In this document: one piece after another, positions 33,306-43,338 of the stretch
Numbering within the stretch: the stretch's first letter is position 1
Layout of the letters: each line of letters opens with the position of its first letter
Assembly (NCBI GenBank): GCA_035318925.1
Contig: DATHDS010000015.1
Coordinates: forward strand, 25,680 to 89,679
Source of the DNA: VAXT01 sp035318925
Lineage (GTDB): Bacteria > Actinomycetota > Thermoleophilia > Gaiellales > Gaiellaceae
Direction: 5' to 3'
DNA: 64,000 nt
The notes under the pieces: model-generated
Told to the model about the DNA's origin: nothing
Seen by the model: the letters and a program-made list of their open reading frames with translations, nothing else
Databases searched by the model: none
Program-made: the position numbers and the translations under genes

Positions 33306-34079
33306 GTGGCCGCGCTGATCGCAGTTGCCGCAGTCGCAGTTCTCGCGCTGATCATCCTCTCGTCGGCGGTCCGAGTCGCACGCGAGTACGAGCGCGGTGT
33401 GATCTTCCGCCTCGGCCGCCTGAAGTCGCCGCCGAAGGGCCCGGGCCTCTTCCTGCTCATCCCGATCTTCGACAAGATGGTCCGAGTCGACCTGCGCACG
33501 GTGACGCTGAACGTCCCGCCGCAGGAGGTGATCACGAAGGACAACGTGCCGGTCCGCGTGAACGCCGTCGCGTACTTCCGCATCATCGACCCCGAGAAGG
33601 CGATCGTGCAGATCGAGAACTTCATGGTCGCGACCTCGCAGATCTCGCAGACGACGCTGCGCAGCGTGCTCGGCCAGCACTCGCTCGACGAGCTGCTCTC
33701 GGAGCGCGACAAGATCAACGCGATCCTCCAGCAGATCATCGACGAGGCGACCTCGCCCTGGGGCATCAAGGTCTCGATCGTCGAGGTCAAGGACGTCGAG
33801 ATCCCCGGCGGCATGCAGCGCGCGATGGCCCGCCAGGCCGAGGCCGAGCGCGAGCGGCGCGCAAAGGTGATCGCAGCCGAGGGCGAGTTCCAGGCCTCCG
33901 AGCGGTTGAAGGACGCCGCCCAGGTGCTGTCGGAGAATCCGATGTCGCTTCAGCTCCGGTTCCTGCAGACGATGCTCGAGATCAGCTCGGAGCGCTCGTC
34001 GACGATCATCCTGCCGCTGCCGATCGAGCTCTTCCGGCCGTTGATCGAGAGCTCGCAGGGCTACGGGCAGAAGAGCTGA
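33306..34079 (+). CDS. Slipin (stomatin-like SPFH protein)
   Basis: 257-aa membrane-anchored SPFH/band-7 protein. One N-terminal membrane segment is followed by YERGVIFRLGRL near 30, DLRTVTLNVPPQEVITKDNV near 62, and a charged helical stretch MARQAEAERERRAKVIAAEG near 180. With the upstream NfeD protease it forms the conserved NfeD-slipin pair, thought to organise membrane microdomains. GTG start, 10 bp after nfeD. Its TGA overlaps the CTG start of galT. Confidence 0.92.
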   Translation: MAALIAVAAVAVLALIILSSAVRVAREYERGVIFRLGRLKSPPKGPGLFLLIPIFDKMVRVDLRTVTLNVPPQEVITKDNVPVRVNAVAYFRIIDPEKAIVQIENFMVATSQISQTTLRSVLGQHSLDELLSERDKINAILQQIIDEATSPWGIKVSIVEVKDVEIPGGMQRAMARQAEAERERRAKVIAAEGEFQASERLKDAAQVLSENPMSLQLRFLQTMLEISSERSSTIILPLPIELFRPLIESSQGYGQKS

Positions 34080-34951
34080 CCCCGGCGAACCTGCGGCAGG
34101 ACCCGCTCTCAGGACGGCTCGTCGCCATCGCGCCGGCGCGGGCGCGGAGGCCCGGAGCGGAGCGGGAAGCGGTCGCGCCTGCGACCGCCGAGGAGCTCGA
34201 GCAGTGTCCGTTCTGCGCAGGACGCGAGGATCGCACGCCGCCCGAGACCTTCGCGGTCGCGCCTCCGGGCCGCGAGCCCGACACGCCCGGCTGGCAGGTC
34301 CGCGTCGTCCCCAACCTCTACCCCGCGTTCGACCACCAGGAGGTCGTCGTCCACACGCCACGCCACGCCCGTTCTTTGGCCGAGCTCGACGACGAGGAGC
34401 TCGACTCGGTTGCGGTCGCCTGGAACGCTCGGCTCGAGGCGGCACGCGAAGCCGGCTTTGCTCATCCCTTCCTCCTCGTCAACGAAGGCAGGGAGGCGGG
34501 CGCAAGCCTTCCGCACAGCCACTCCCAGCTCGCCTGGCTCCGTGAGGCCCCCCCCGAGGTCGTCGCGGAGCTACCCAGGTTGCAAAAGAGCGACTGCGCG
34601 CTCTGCGAGGTGCTCCGAGACGAGACACTGGAGATCGCATTCGAAGGGGACCTCTCGCTCCGTGCGGCCCAGGCCGGCCGCGTACCGTACGAGCTGCTGA
34701 TCGCTCCGCAGGCGCATGACGAGCGGCCGGCCGAGGAAGACATCCGCGGCGCGCTGAGCCTGCTCCGAGCTGCCGTCCAACGATTGCACGCGACGGAAGG
34801 CCCGGTCCCGCTCAATGCGTGGCTGCACACCGGCGCCCACTGGCATTTCGAGATCGTGCCGAGGCTCACCGTCTTCGCCGGCCTCGAGCTCGGCGCCGGC
34901 CTCTACGTCAACTGGTTGCCGCCCGATGAAGCGGCTCAGCGGTTGCGTTAG
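34076..34951 (+). CDS. galT: Galactose-1-phosphate uridylyltransferase family protein
   Basis: Nucleotidyl transferase of the GalT/HIT fold, 291 aa. LRQDPLSGRLVAIAPARARRP at the N-terminus, zinc-type CPFC near 46, VVPNLYPAF near 81, catalytic LPHSHSQLAWL near 146 and WHFEIVPR near 262 are family landmarks. The conserved N-terminus lies upstream of the first TTG, and no ATG, GTG or TTG is available in front of it. The only plausible start is CTG 34076, which overlaps the slipin stop as CTGA. Substrate could be galactose-1-P or another sugar phosphate. Confidence 0.85.
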   Translation: MTPANLRQDPLSGRLVAIAPARARRPGAEREAVAPATAEELEQCPFCAGREDRTPPETFAVAPPGREPDTPGWQVRVVPNLYPAFDHQEVVVHTPRHARSLAELDDEELDSVAVAWNARLEAAREAGFAHPFLLVNEGREAGASLPHSHSQLAWLREAPPEVVAELPRLQKSDCALCEVLRDETLEIAFEGDLSLRAAQAGRVPYELLIAPQAHDERPAEEDIRGALSLLRAAVQRLHATEGPVPLNAWLHTGAHWHFEIVPRLTVFAGLELGAGLYVNWLPPDEAAQRLR

Positions 34952-35253
34952 TCAGAGGACTCTTTGGATCCGTTCAGCTCGCGAAAGCGCTGCGCGGCCT
35001 CGATCGCCGCGCCGAGATTCAGCCCTTTGTCCTTGGCCTGCTTGATCAGCATCACCGTCTCCAGCGCATCCATGTCGTAGATCCGCTGCTTCCGGCCGTG
35101 AGTCGGAATCTGAGCCTTGTTCGTCCAGTAGTCGAGCTGCATCTTCGAAATGCCCGCGATCTGGCACACCTGGCCCAGGTACAGCTGGATCTTGTCCAGA
35201 TGCTCCGCGAGATCGATCGGCTCTAGAAGATCTACTTGTCTGCTGGCGGCCAT
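34948..35253 (-). CDS. MerR-family transcriptional regulator, short
   Basis: 101-aa DNA-binding protein. The winged helix MerR motif is LYLGQVCQIAGISKMQLDYWTNK near 22-45, followed by RIYDMDALETVMLIKQAKDKGLNL. There is no effector domain, only a short helix, so it may act as a small regulator like SoxR-truncated or HspR-type proteins. ATG 35253 is preceded by GGGAGAG at good distance. Its own sigma-70-type promoter is visible upstream. The stop overlaps the galT stop tail to tail. Confidence 0.82.
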   Translation of the reverse strand: MAASRQVDLLEPIDLAEHLDKIQLYLGQVCQIAGISKMQLDYWTNKAQIPTHGRKQRIYDMDALETVMLIKQAKDKGLNLGAAIEAAQRFRELNGSKESSD

Positions 35254-35294
35254 CAACTCTCTCCCGGCGGAAAAACGAAACCCCTCTCCGCGAA

Positions 35295-35323
35295 GATATA
35301 TCGCTCTCAGCACTTTTTGTGAA
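35295..35323 (-). promoter_or_regulatory. Promoter of the MerR-family gene
   Basis: On the minus strand TTCACA (-35, 35318-35323) and TATATC (-10, 35295-35300) are 17 bp apart, about 42 bp before the start codon. Nearby inverted repeats CACTT/AAGTG (35311-35326) and GTTTCG/CGAAAC (35326-35340) overlap or flank the -35 and could be operators. Confidence 0.6.
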
Positions 35324-35365
35324 GTGTTTCGTCCCGAAACCGCTTGAAATTGCGGCGTATTCCCT

Positions 35366-35525
35366 GGAGGGGTTGGCGGAACATTGCTCGTCGCCGGGGT
35401 GCGCTGCTTGTTCCGAGGCCGCGGACGCAGGGAGCCCCGATAGTGACTATCGGGGCGACTGAGGACCCGGCATCGGGGCGAGCAGCGCGGCCCGGCGGCT
35501 CAGACCATGTTTCGCCAACCCCTCC
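35366..35525. repeat. Structured interspersed repeat, copy 3
   Basis: 160-bp copy beside the gyrA stop codon (gap 4 bp). Ends GGAGGGGTTGGCGGAACAT and ATGTTTCGCCAACCCCTCC still pair although several bases differ from copies 1 and 2, so base pairing rather than sequence is kept. The apical hairpin and the internal loop segments CGGACGCAGGGAG and CGACTGAGGACC are identical to the other copies. A possible peptide read through copies 1 and 2 loses its ATG here (CTG), so the element is not a gene. Confidence 0.85.
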
Positions 35526-35529
35526 CTGA

Positions 35530-38049
<2,520 letters not shown>

Positions 38050-38066
38050 CTAGGCCCTCACCACGA

Positions 38067-40472
38067 TCAGACGTCCAGGAATCTGACGTCCTTCGCGTTC
38101 GACTCGATGAAATCGCGGCGCGGCTCGACCTGGTCGCCCATGAGCATCGAGAACATCCGGTCCGCTGCAGCGGCGTCTTCGACCTCCACCTTGATCAGCA
38201 TCCGCTTCGCGGGATCCATCGTCGTCATCCAGAGCTCCTCGGGGTTCATCTCGCCGAGGCCCTTGAATCGGCCGATGTTGATCCCTTCCTTCGCGAGCTC
38301 GAGCGCCTCGCGGCGGAGCTCTTCGAACGTCTCGGCCGTGCGCTCCTTCTTGCCGAGCGACAGCGTGAACGGCGGCATCCCCAGGAACTCGTGAAGTCGC
38401 GCGTAGGAGCGGCGCAGGTTCGCGTAGACCGGCGAGGCGAAAAGGTCGGTGGGAATCGTCACATGGCTCGCGGCGCTCGTCTCGACCTCGACGATCTTGA
38501 TCGTCGTGAACTCATCGGTCTGCTCGAGCACGGAGAGCTCGTGGCCCTCTTCGCCGACCGACTCGAGCGTCTTCGCAAGATCCTTGCCGGCCGCCGCGTC
38601 GATGTCGACTTCGACGAGCCGATGCTCGATCACGAAGGTCGCCGCAGCCTGCCCGAAATCGGCGCGGAGTCGCTGGGTCCAGCCCTCGAACTCGTTCAGC
38701 GCCTTCGTGAAGCGGCGGTAACGGGCCTCGGTCAGCTTCTGAGAATCTTCGTCGCGGGGGGCGACGACGATGTCCTTCACCCGCTCCCTGACGAGGATGT
38801 CCTCGAACTGGGACTCCTTCTCGACGTACTGCTCCCGGTTCCCGATCTTCACGCGGTAGAGCGGCGGGACGGCGATGTAGATGTAGCCGCCCTCGACGAG
38901 CTCCTGCATCTGGCGGTAGAGGAACGTGAGGATCAGCGTGCGGATGTGGGAGCCGTCGACGTCGGCGTCGGTCATGACGATCACGCGGTGGTACCGAAGC
39001 TTCTCGAGGTCGAACTCGTCGCCGATCCCCGTGCCGATCGCGGTGATCATCGACTGGATCTCGAGATTCGACAGCACCTTGTTGATGCGGTTCTTCTCGG
39101 AGTTGATCACCTTCCCGCGCAGCGGCAGGATCGCCTGGAAGGTCCGATCGCGGGCGTCGATCGCCGAGCCGCCGGCCGAGTTGCCCTCGACGAGGTAGAG
39201 CTCGGCCGACTCGGGATCGCTGATCGAACAGTCGGCGAGCTTCCCGGGTAGCGCCATGCTGTCGAGGGCGCTCTTGCGGCGGGTCAGCTCTCGCGCCTTG
39301 CGGGCCGCCTGCCGCGCGTTCCGCGCCGCGAGCGCCTTCTGCATGATCTGCTTGGCCTCGGTCGCGTTCTCCTCCAGGAACTCGGCGAGCTTCACGTTCA
39401 CCGTCTGCTCGACGAGGCCCCGAACCCAGGCGTTGCCCAGCTTCGTCTTCGTCTGCCCTTCGAACTGCGGGTCCTGGAGCTTGACCGAGATCACCGCGGC
39501 GAGCCCCTCGCGCACATCCTCGCCCTCGAGATTGTCGTCCTTCTCCTTCAGGATCCCGTTGCGGCGGGCATAGTCGTTCAGAGTTCGCGTCAGCGCCGAC
39601 TTGAAGCCGGAGAGGTGCGTGCCGCCCTCATGCGTGTTGATGTTGTTCGCGAACGAGAACACCGACTCGACGTACGACGTGTTCCACTGCATCGCGACCT
39701 CGACCTCCCCGGCCGTGGCCGCGTCGCCGTTCGTCAAGGTCTCGAAGTAGATGATGTGCTTGTGCGCGGGCTCCTTCGAGTCGTTCACGTAGGAGACGAA
39801 GTCCCGGATCCCGCCCTCGGCGTAGAACTCGTGCCGCTCCTCGCCCTCGCGCTCGTCGATGAGCACGATCCGTAGTCCCTTGGTCAGGAATGCCGTCTCG
39901 CGCAGGCGCTGGATGAGGATCTCCTCCGACCATTCGAGCTCGTCGAAGATCTCCAGATCCGGCAGGAAGGAAATCGTCGTGCCGGTCTCCTTCGTCGGGC
40001 CGACCTTCTTGAGATCGGTCGTCGGCTCGCCGCGGGCGAACTCCTGGTGGAAGACCTTGCCGTCGCGCTTGACGTCGACGTGGAGCCACGCCGAGAGCGC
40101 GTTGACGACCGAGACGCCGACTCCGTGCAGTCCGCCGGAGACCTTGTAGCCGTCACCGCCGAACTTGCCGCCGGCGTGGAGCTTCGTCAGCACCACCGTC
40201 ACCGCCGGGAGCCCCTGGTCCTTCATCACGTCGGTGGGGATGCCCGAGCCGTTGTCCGTGACGGTGACCGAATTGTCCGGATGCAGGACTACTTCGACGA
40301 GGTCGGCACGGCCTGCCATGGCCTCGTCGACGGAGTTGTCGACCACCTCGAAGACGAGGTGATGGAGCCCGCGAGCGCCCGTCGAACCGATGTACATGCC
40401 CGGCCGCAACCGGACGGGCTCGAGGCCTTCGAGGACAGTGATGTCTTTTGCGCTGTACGCAGCTTCAGTCAT
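38067..40472 (-). CDS. gyrB: DNA gyrase subunit B
   Basis: ATPase subunit of gyrase, 801 aa. GHKL motifs EVVDNSVDEAMAG near 42, DNGSGIP near 74 and SGGLHGVGVSVVNALS near 112; TOPRIM motifs VEGNSAGGSA near 430, PLRGKVIN and MTDADVDGSHI near 505. Two points are unusual. The TOPRIM motif has Asn where EGDSAGG is almost invariant. The length is like E. coli (about 165-residue insertion at roughly 555-725), while other actinobacterial GyrB proteins are near 680 aa. ATG 40472 is preceded by a run of seven T and AGGG. Confidence 0.96.
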   Translation of the reverse strand: MTEAAYSAKDITVLEGLEPVRLRPGMYIGSTGARGLHHLVFEVVDNSVDEAMAGRADLVEVVLHPDNSVTVTDNGSGIPTDVMKDQGLPAVTVVLTKLHAGGKFGGDGYKVSGGLHGVGVSVVNALSAWLHVDVKRDGKVFHQEFARGEPTTDLKKVGPTKETGTTISFLPDLEIFDELEWSEEILIQRLRETAFLTKGLRIVLIDEREGEERHEFYAEGGIRDFVSYVNDSKEPAHKHIIYFETLTNGDAATAGEVEVAMQWNTSYVESVFSFANNINTHEGGTHLSGFKSALTRTLNDYARRNGILKEKDDNLEGEDVREGLAAVISVKLQDPQFEGQTKTKLGNAWVRGLVEQTVNVKLAEFLEENATEAKQIMQKALAARNARQAARKARELTRRKSALDSMALPGKLADCSISDPESAELYLVEGNSAGGSAIDARDRTFQAILPLRGKVINSEKNRINKVLSNLEIQSMITAIGTGIGDEFDLEKLRYHRVIVMTDADVDGSHIRTLILTFLYRQMQELVEGGYIYIAVPPLYRVKIGNREQYVEKESQFEDILVRERVKDIVVAPRDEDSQKLTEARYRRFTKALNEFEGWTQRLRADFGQAAATFVIEHRLVEVDIDAAAGKDLAKTLESVGEEGHELSVLEQTDEFTTIKIVEVETSAASHVTIPTDLFASPVYANLRRSYARLHEFLGMPPFTLSLGKKERTAETFEELRREALELAKEGINIGRFKGLGEMNPEELWMTTMDPAKRMLIKVEVEDAAAADRMFSMLMGDQVEPRRDFIESNAKDVRFLDV

Positions 40473-40491
40473 TAAAAAAAGCCCTGCAAAT

Positions 40492-40515
40492 CTTCACTTT
40501 CCGGGGCAAGTGAAG
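40492..40515 (-). promoter_or_regulatory. Inverted repeat and -10 in the gyrB leader
   Basis: A perfect 8-bp inverted repeat CTTCACTT-8 bases-AAGTGAAG lies in the 63-bp dciA-gyrB gap. A -10-like TACACT (40514-40519, minus strand) touches its upstream arm. The arm position near the transcription start suits an operator; alternatively the hairpin and the later T-run work as an attenuator. Confidence 0.45.
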
Positions 40516-40535
40516 TGTACCAGACAAAGCGGCCG

Positions 40536-40988
40536 TCAGGAGGGCCTTGTGAGGCTCGCCGCAGCCGCCTTTGCAACGATTTTGCGCAGAGATTCGTCCT
40601 CGATCCCGGAGGCGAGCGCCGCGGCCAGCTCGTGCTCTTCCGCGGTCGGCTCGCGCGACACCTTCGAGGCGCTTGGAGCGTCGTCCGCGGAACGCTCCGG
40701 AAGCTTCCCGGGAGCGAACCTCAGGCCCGCGGGCGTGGCGTCGCCGAGCACCCGGCCGAGGCGCTCGAGTAGCTTCGGCTCGAGCTGCGCGAGCTCGAAT
40801 GCCCAGGCGGAGGACGCCGTGGCGACGTGCAGCTTGCCGTCCCGGGCCAGGCGCGCAGGCCAGGCATTGCGGGCGATTTGCTCGCCCATCACTTCGGGCC
40901 AGGCGCGCACGATCTCGGTCATTCCTTCCGCCGGGCCGAACCGCGAAAGCTCCCGCTGGACCTCGCTGCCGATCCGTTCCGGCTTCAC
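40536..40988 (-). CDS. dciA: DciA-like protein (DUF721)
   Basis: 150-aa DUF721 protein. The conserved part is FGPAEGMTEIVRAWPEVMGEQIARNAWPARLARDGKLHVAT at about 17-57, the KH-like fold. DciA loads the replicative helicase in bacteria that lack DnaC/DnaI. Its place between recF and gyrB is the same as in mycobacteria. ATG overlaps the recF stop as ATGA. The C-terminal tail is low complexity and probably disordered. Confidence 0.88.
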   Translation of the reverse strand: MKPERIGSEVQRELSRFGPAEGMTEIVRAWPEVMGEQIARNAWPARLARDGKLHVATASSAWAFELAQLEPKLLERLGRVLGDATPAGLRFAPGKLPERSADDAPSASKVSREPTAEEHELAAALASGIEDESLRKIVAKAAAASLTRPS

Positions 40989-42049
40989 GACGCGGGTCTC
41001 GCAAAGCCGGGTTCGACCTCCACGAGCTGGCTCGGCGCGAAAGGAAGAGCCGACGCGTCGGTGGCGGTGATCAGCGCCTGCCCGCGGCCGGTCAGGCGCT
41101 CCGCGAGAACGCGGCGCCTCCGCTCGTCCAGCTCCGAGAGCACGTCGTCGAGGAGTAGGAGCGGCGGTGCCGGCCCGCGGTCTGCGAGGAGCTCCGCCTC
41201 CGCGAGCAGGAGCGAGAGCACGGCCAGCCGCTGCTCTCCCTGCGAGCCGTAGCGGCGCAGGTCGCGGCCGCCGGCGGCGATCCCAACCTCGTCCAGGTGC
41301 GGCCCGAGCCCGGTCGTGCCACGCTCGAGATCCTCGTCCAGGCGAGCCTCCAGCGCATCGGAGCTGAGCGGCTGGGCCTCATAGACGAGCTCCGCGGCGG
41401 CCAGGCCCAGCTCGGCCGCCCGCTCGGAGAACGGCGGCACCAGGGCCGCGATCACCTCGTGCCGGGCCGTGACGAGCGCGTTTCCGTGCTCGGCCACGCG
41501 CTGCGTCCAGGGCCCAATCGCTTCCCGTGACGATGCGCCGACCATCACCCGCCGCAGCGCCGCGTTTCGCTGCGCGACGGCCGCGCCGTACTCGGCGGGA
41601 AGCCCGGCCCGGGCGGGCAGGAGCCGGCCCAGCGCACGGTCGAAGTACGCCCGCCGTGCGGCCGGGCCGCCCTTCACGACCACGAGCCGGTCGGGCGTGA
41701 AGACGAGCGTCTCGACTTCCGCGCGCAGCTGCTCGGCCGCCCGCAGCGGCGCGCCGTTCAGCTGAGCCCGCTTCGCATCGCCGGGCCGCAGCGTGAGCTC
41801 GATCTCGAGCTTCCGCCCGCCGCGTTCTCCCGCGAGCTCGATCCGCGCGGCCTCGGCGCCGAACCGCACGAGCTGTGCGTCGTTGCGACTACGCGGCGAG
41901 AAGCCCTGCGTGCCAACGTGCAGCGCCTCGAGCAGGTTCGTCTTGCCGGCCCCGTTCTCACCGACGGCGAGCACCAACCCAGGCTCGAGTTCCAGCTCGA
42001 GCGAGGCATAGGAGCGAAAGTCGCGAAGCGTGAGCGTCCGGACGATCAG
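40985..42049 (-). CDS. recF: DNA replication and repair protein RecF
   Basis: SMC-like ATPase that helps RecA load at gaps. Walker A GENGAGKTN near 32, signature SQGEQRLAVLSLLLAEAE near 275, Walker B PPLLLLDDVLSELDE near 300. The family N-terminus (VRTLTLRDFRSYASLELEL) lies upstream of the first GTG; the only way to include it is CTG 42049, which overlaps the dnaN TGA as CTGA. With that start the protein has 354 aa, a usual length. Confidence 0.93.
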   Translation of the reverse strand: MIVRTLTLRDFRSYASLELELEPGLVLAVGENGAGKTNLLEALHVGTQGFSPRSRNDAQLVRFGAEAARIELAGERGGRKLEIELTLRPGDAKRAQLNGAPLRAAEQLRAEVETLVFTPDRLVVVKGGPAARRAYFDRALGRLLPARAGLPAEYGAAVAQRNAALRRVMVGASSREAIGPWTQRVAEHGNALVTARHEVIAALVPPFSERAAELGLAAAELVYEAQPLSSDALEARLDEDLERGTTGLGPHLDEVGIAAGGRDLRRYGSQGEQRLAVLSLLLAEAELLADRGPAPPLLLLDDVLSELDERRRRVLAERLTGRGQALITATDASALPFAPSQLVEVEPGFARPAS

Positions 42050-43146
42050 CCCGCGAGCCGAATCGGCATGATCAGGTACGAGAAGTGCTCGTCGTCGGAG
42101 TGGATGAGGCCGGGGCGAAGCGAGCTGATCAGCCGGAGCGCGACCTCGTCGCTCGCCACCGACTCCAGGCCGTCGCGCAGGAACTCCGGGTTGAACCCGA
42201 TCTCGAGCGGCTCGCCGGAAAACGGCACCGGCAGCGACTCCTTCGCCTCGCCGACGTCCTGCGTCTGAGCCGAGACGGTCACCTCACCCTCCGCGAAGCG
42301 AAGTCGAAGCGGCGAGTTGCGCTGAGCCATGACCGAGGCGCGCCGGACGACCTCGAGGAACTCCTCACGGGGCAGCTTCACCTCGTGCTCGAAGGTCTCC
42401 GGCAGCAGTTGCTTGTAGTTCGGGAACTGCCCGTCGATCCGCCGCGTCGTCAGCCAGGTCTCGCCCGCGCCGAACACGACGTGGTTCTCCTGGACGCCGA
42501 TCCGCAGCTCGTCCGCGTCCTGGGCGATGCGCGAAAGCTCGGTGAGCGCCCGCGCCGGGACAATCGCCTCGAGCTCGGCTCCTTCGCTGCCGGCGATCTC
42601 CGTCTCTTTGACCGAGAGCCGGTACGAGTCGGTTGCCGCCATGACCAACTTGCCGCCCTCGAAGCGCACGAGGATCCCTGTCAGAACGGGCCGCGACTCG
42701 TCACGCGACGCCGAGCGGGCGACGCGCGAGACCGTTTCCAGGAATGCAGGGCCATCGACTGTGAAGGTCTGCGCGCTCCCGGCGTCCGGGAGCTTCGGGA
42801 AGTCTTCGGCGCTGTAGGTGTTCAGCTTGTAGCTCGCCGGGCCAGAGGTCACTTCCAGTACGCCTTGCTCCGGCTTGTGCTCGAGGATCACCTCCCCTTC
42901 CGGTAGTAGCCGAGCTAGGTCGACGAGCAAGCGCCCAGGAGCGACCACCGCGCCGTCCCCTTCCACCGTGCAATCGACGACAAGGCGGAGTGACAGTTCC
43001 ATGTCGGTCGCGGCGAGCTCGAGCTGTCCGCCGGTTGCCCGCAAGAGCACGCCTCCGAGCACCTGCACCGACGCCCGCGTCGACACCGCTCTACCCACCA
43101 GTGATAGAGCACGGGCGAGCTCGTCTTTCGAGCAGATGATCTTCAC
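42046..43146 (-). CDS. dnaN: DNA polymerase III beta subunit (sliding clamp)
   Basis: Ring-shaped processivity clamp, three similar domains, 366 aa from GTG 43146 (KIICSKDELARALSLVGRAVS). This start is preceded by GGAGG four bases upstream, the best ribosome binding site here. An ATG at 43179 is in frame but would add 11 unconserved residues and run into the origin elements. The C-terminus ends YLIMPIRLAG as in the family. Stop overlaps recF as CTGA. Confidence 0.94.
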   Translation of the reverse strand: MKIICSKDELARALSLVGRAVSTRASVQVLGGVLLRATGGQLELAATDMELSLRLVVDCTVEGDGAVVAPGRLLVDLARLLPEGEVILEHKPEQGVLEVTSGPASYKLNTYSAEDFPKLPDAGSAQTFTVDGPAFLETVSRVARSASRDESRPVLTGILVRFEGGKLVMAATDSYRLSVKETEIAGSEGAELEAIVPARALTELSRIAQDADELRIGVQENHVVFGAGETWLTTRRIDGQFPNYKQLLPETFEHEVKLPREEFLEVVRRASVMAQRNSPLRLRFAEGEVTVSAQTQDVGEAKESLPVPFSGEPLEIGFNPEFLRDGLESVASDEVALRLISSLRPGLIHSDDEHFSYLIMPIRLAG

Positions 43147-43180
43147 GGTTCCTCCAACTGCGGTTTCTGTCTCTGTCATC

Positions 43181-43233
43181 TATTTAAAAGAATTTGTAGT
43201 AGCAGTAGTAAGGAGTGTGAACTCTGTGGATGA
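43181..43233. other. Predicted oriC unwinding element between dnaN and dnaA
   Basis: In order on the plus strand: an AT-rich stretch TATTTAAAAGAATTT (43181-43195), five triplets TAG-TAG-CAG-TAG-TAA (43197-43211), 13 bp, then TGTGGATGA (43225-43233), 8 of 9 bases of a DnaA box. Read from the box outward this is the known order DnaA box, DnaA-trio, AT-rich duplex. The gap also has the weaker TGTGGGGAA at 43280-43288. Confidence 0.7.
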
Positions 43234-43338
43234 TGCCGTATCGCGGCTGTCGGAGAGCGTTTGCCCTGGGGACGCGAAATGTGGGGAAGTGGACTCTTTG
43301 CACATGTCTGAAGGGGCCTTGTTCGACTGTCCCCAGAT

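Noticed and set aside
2414..35500. Short peptide MLVPRPRTQGAPIV readable in the repeats
   Set aside because: The ATG is lost in copy 3 and the tail differs after the copy 1 insertion; base pairing, not coding, explains the conservation.
43147..43179. dnaN start at ATG 43179
   Set aside because: It adds 11 unconserved residues and lacks a ribosome binding site, whereas GTG 43146 has GGAGG four bases upstream and begins at the family N-terminus.
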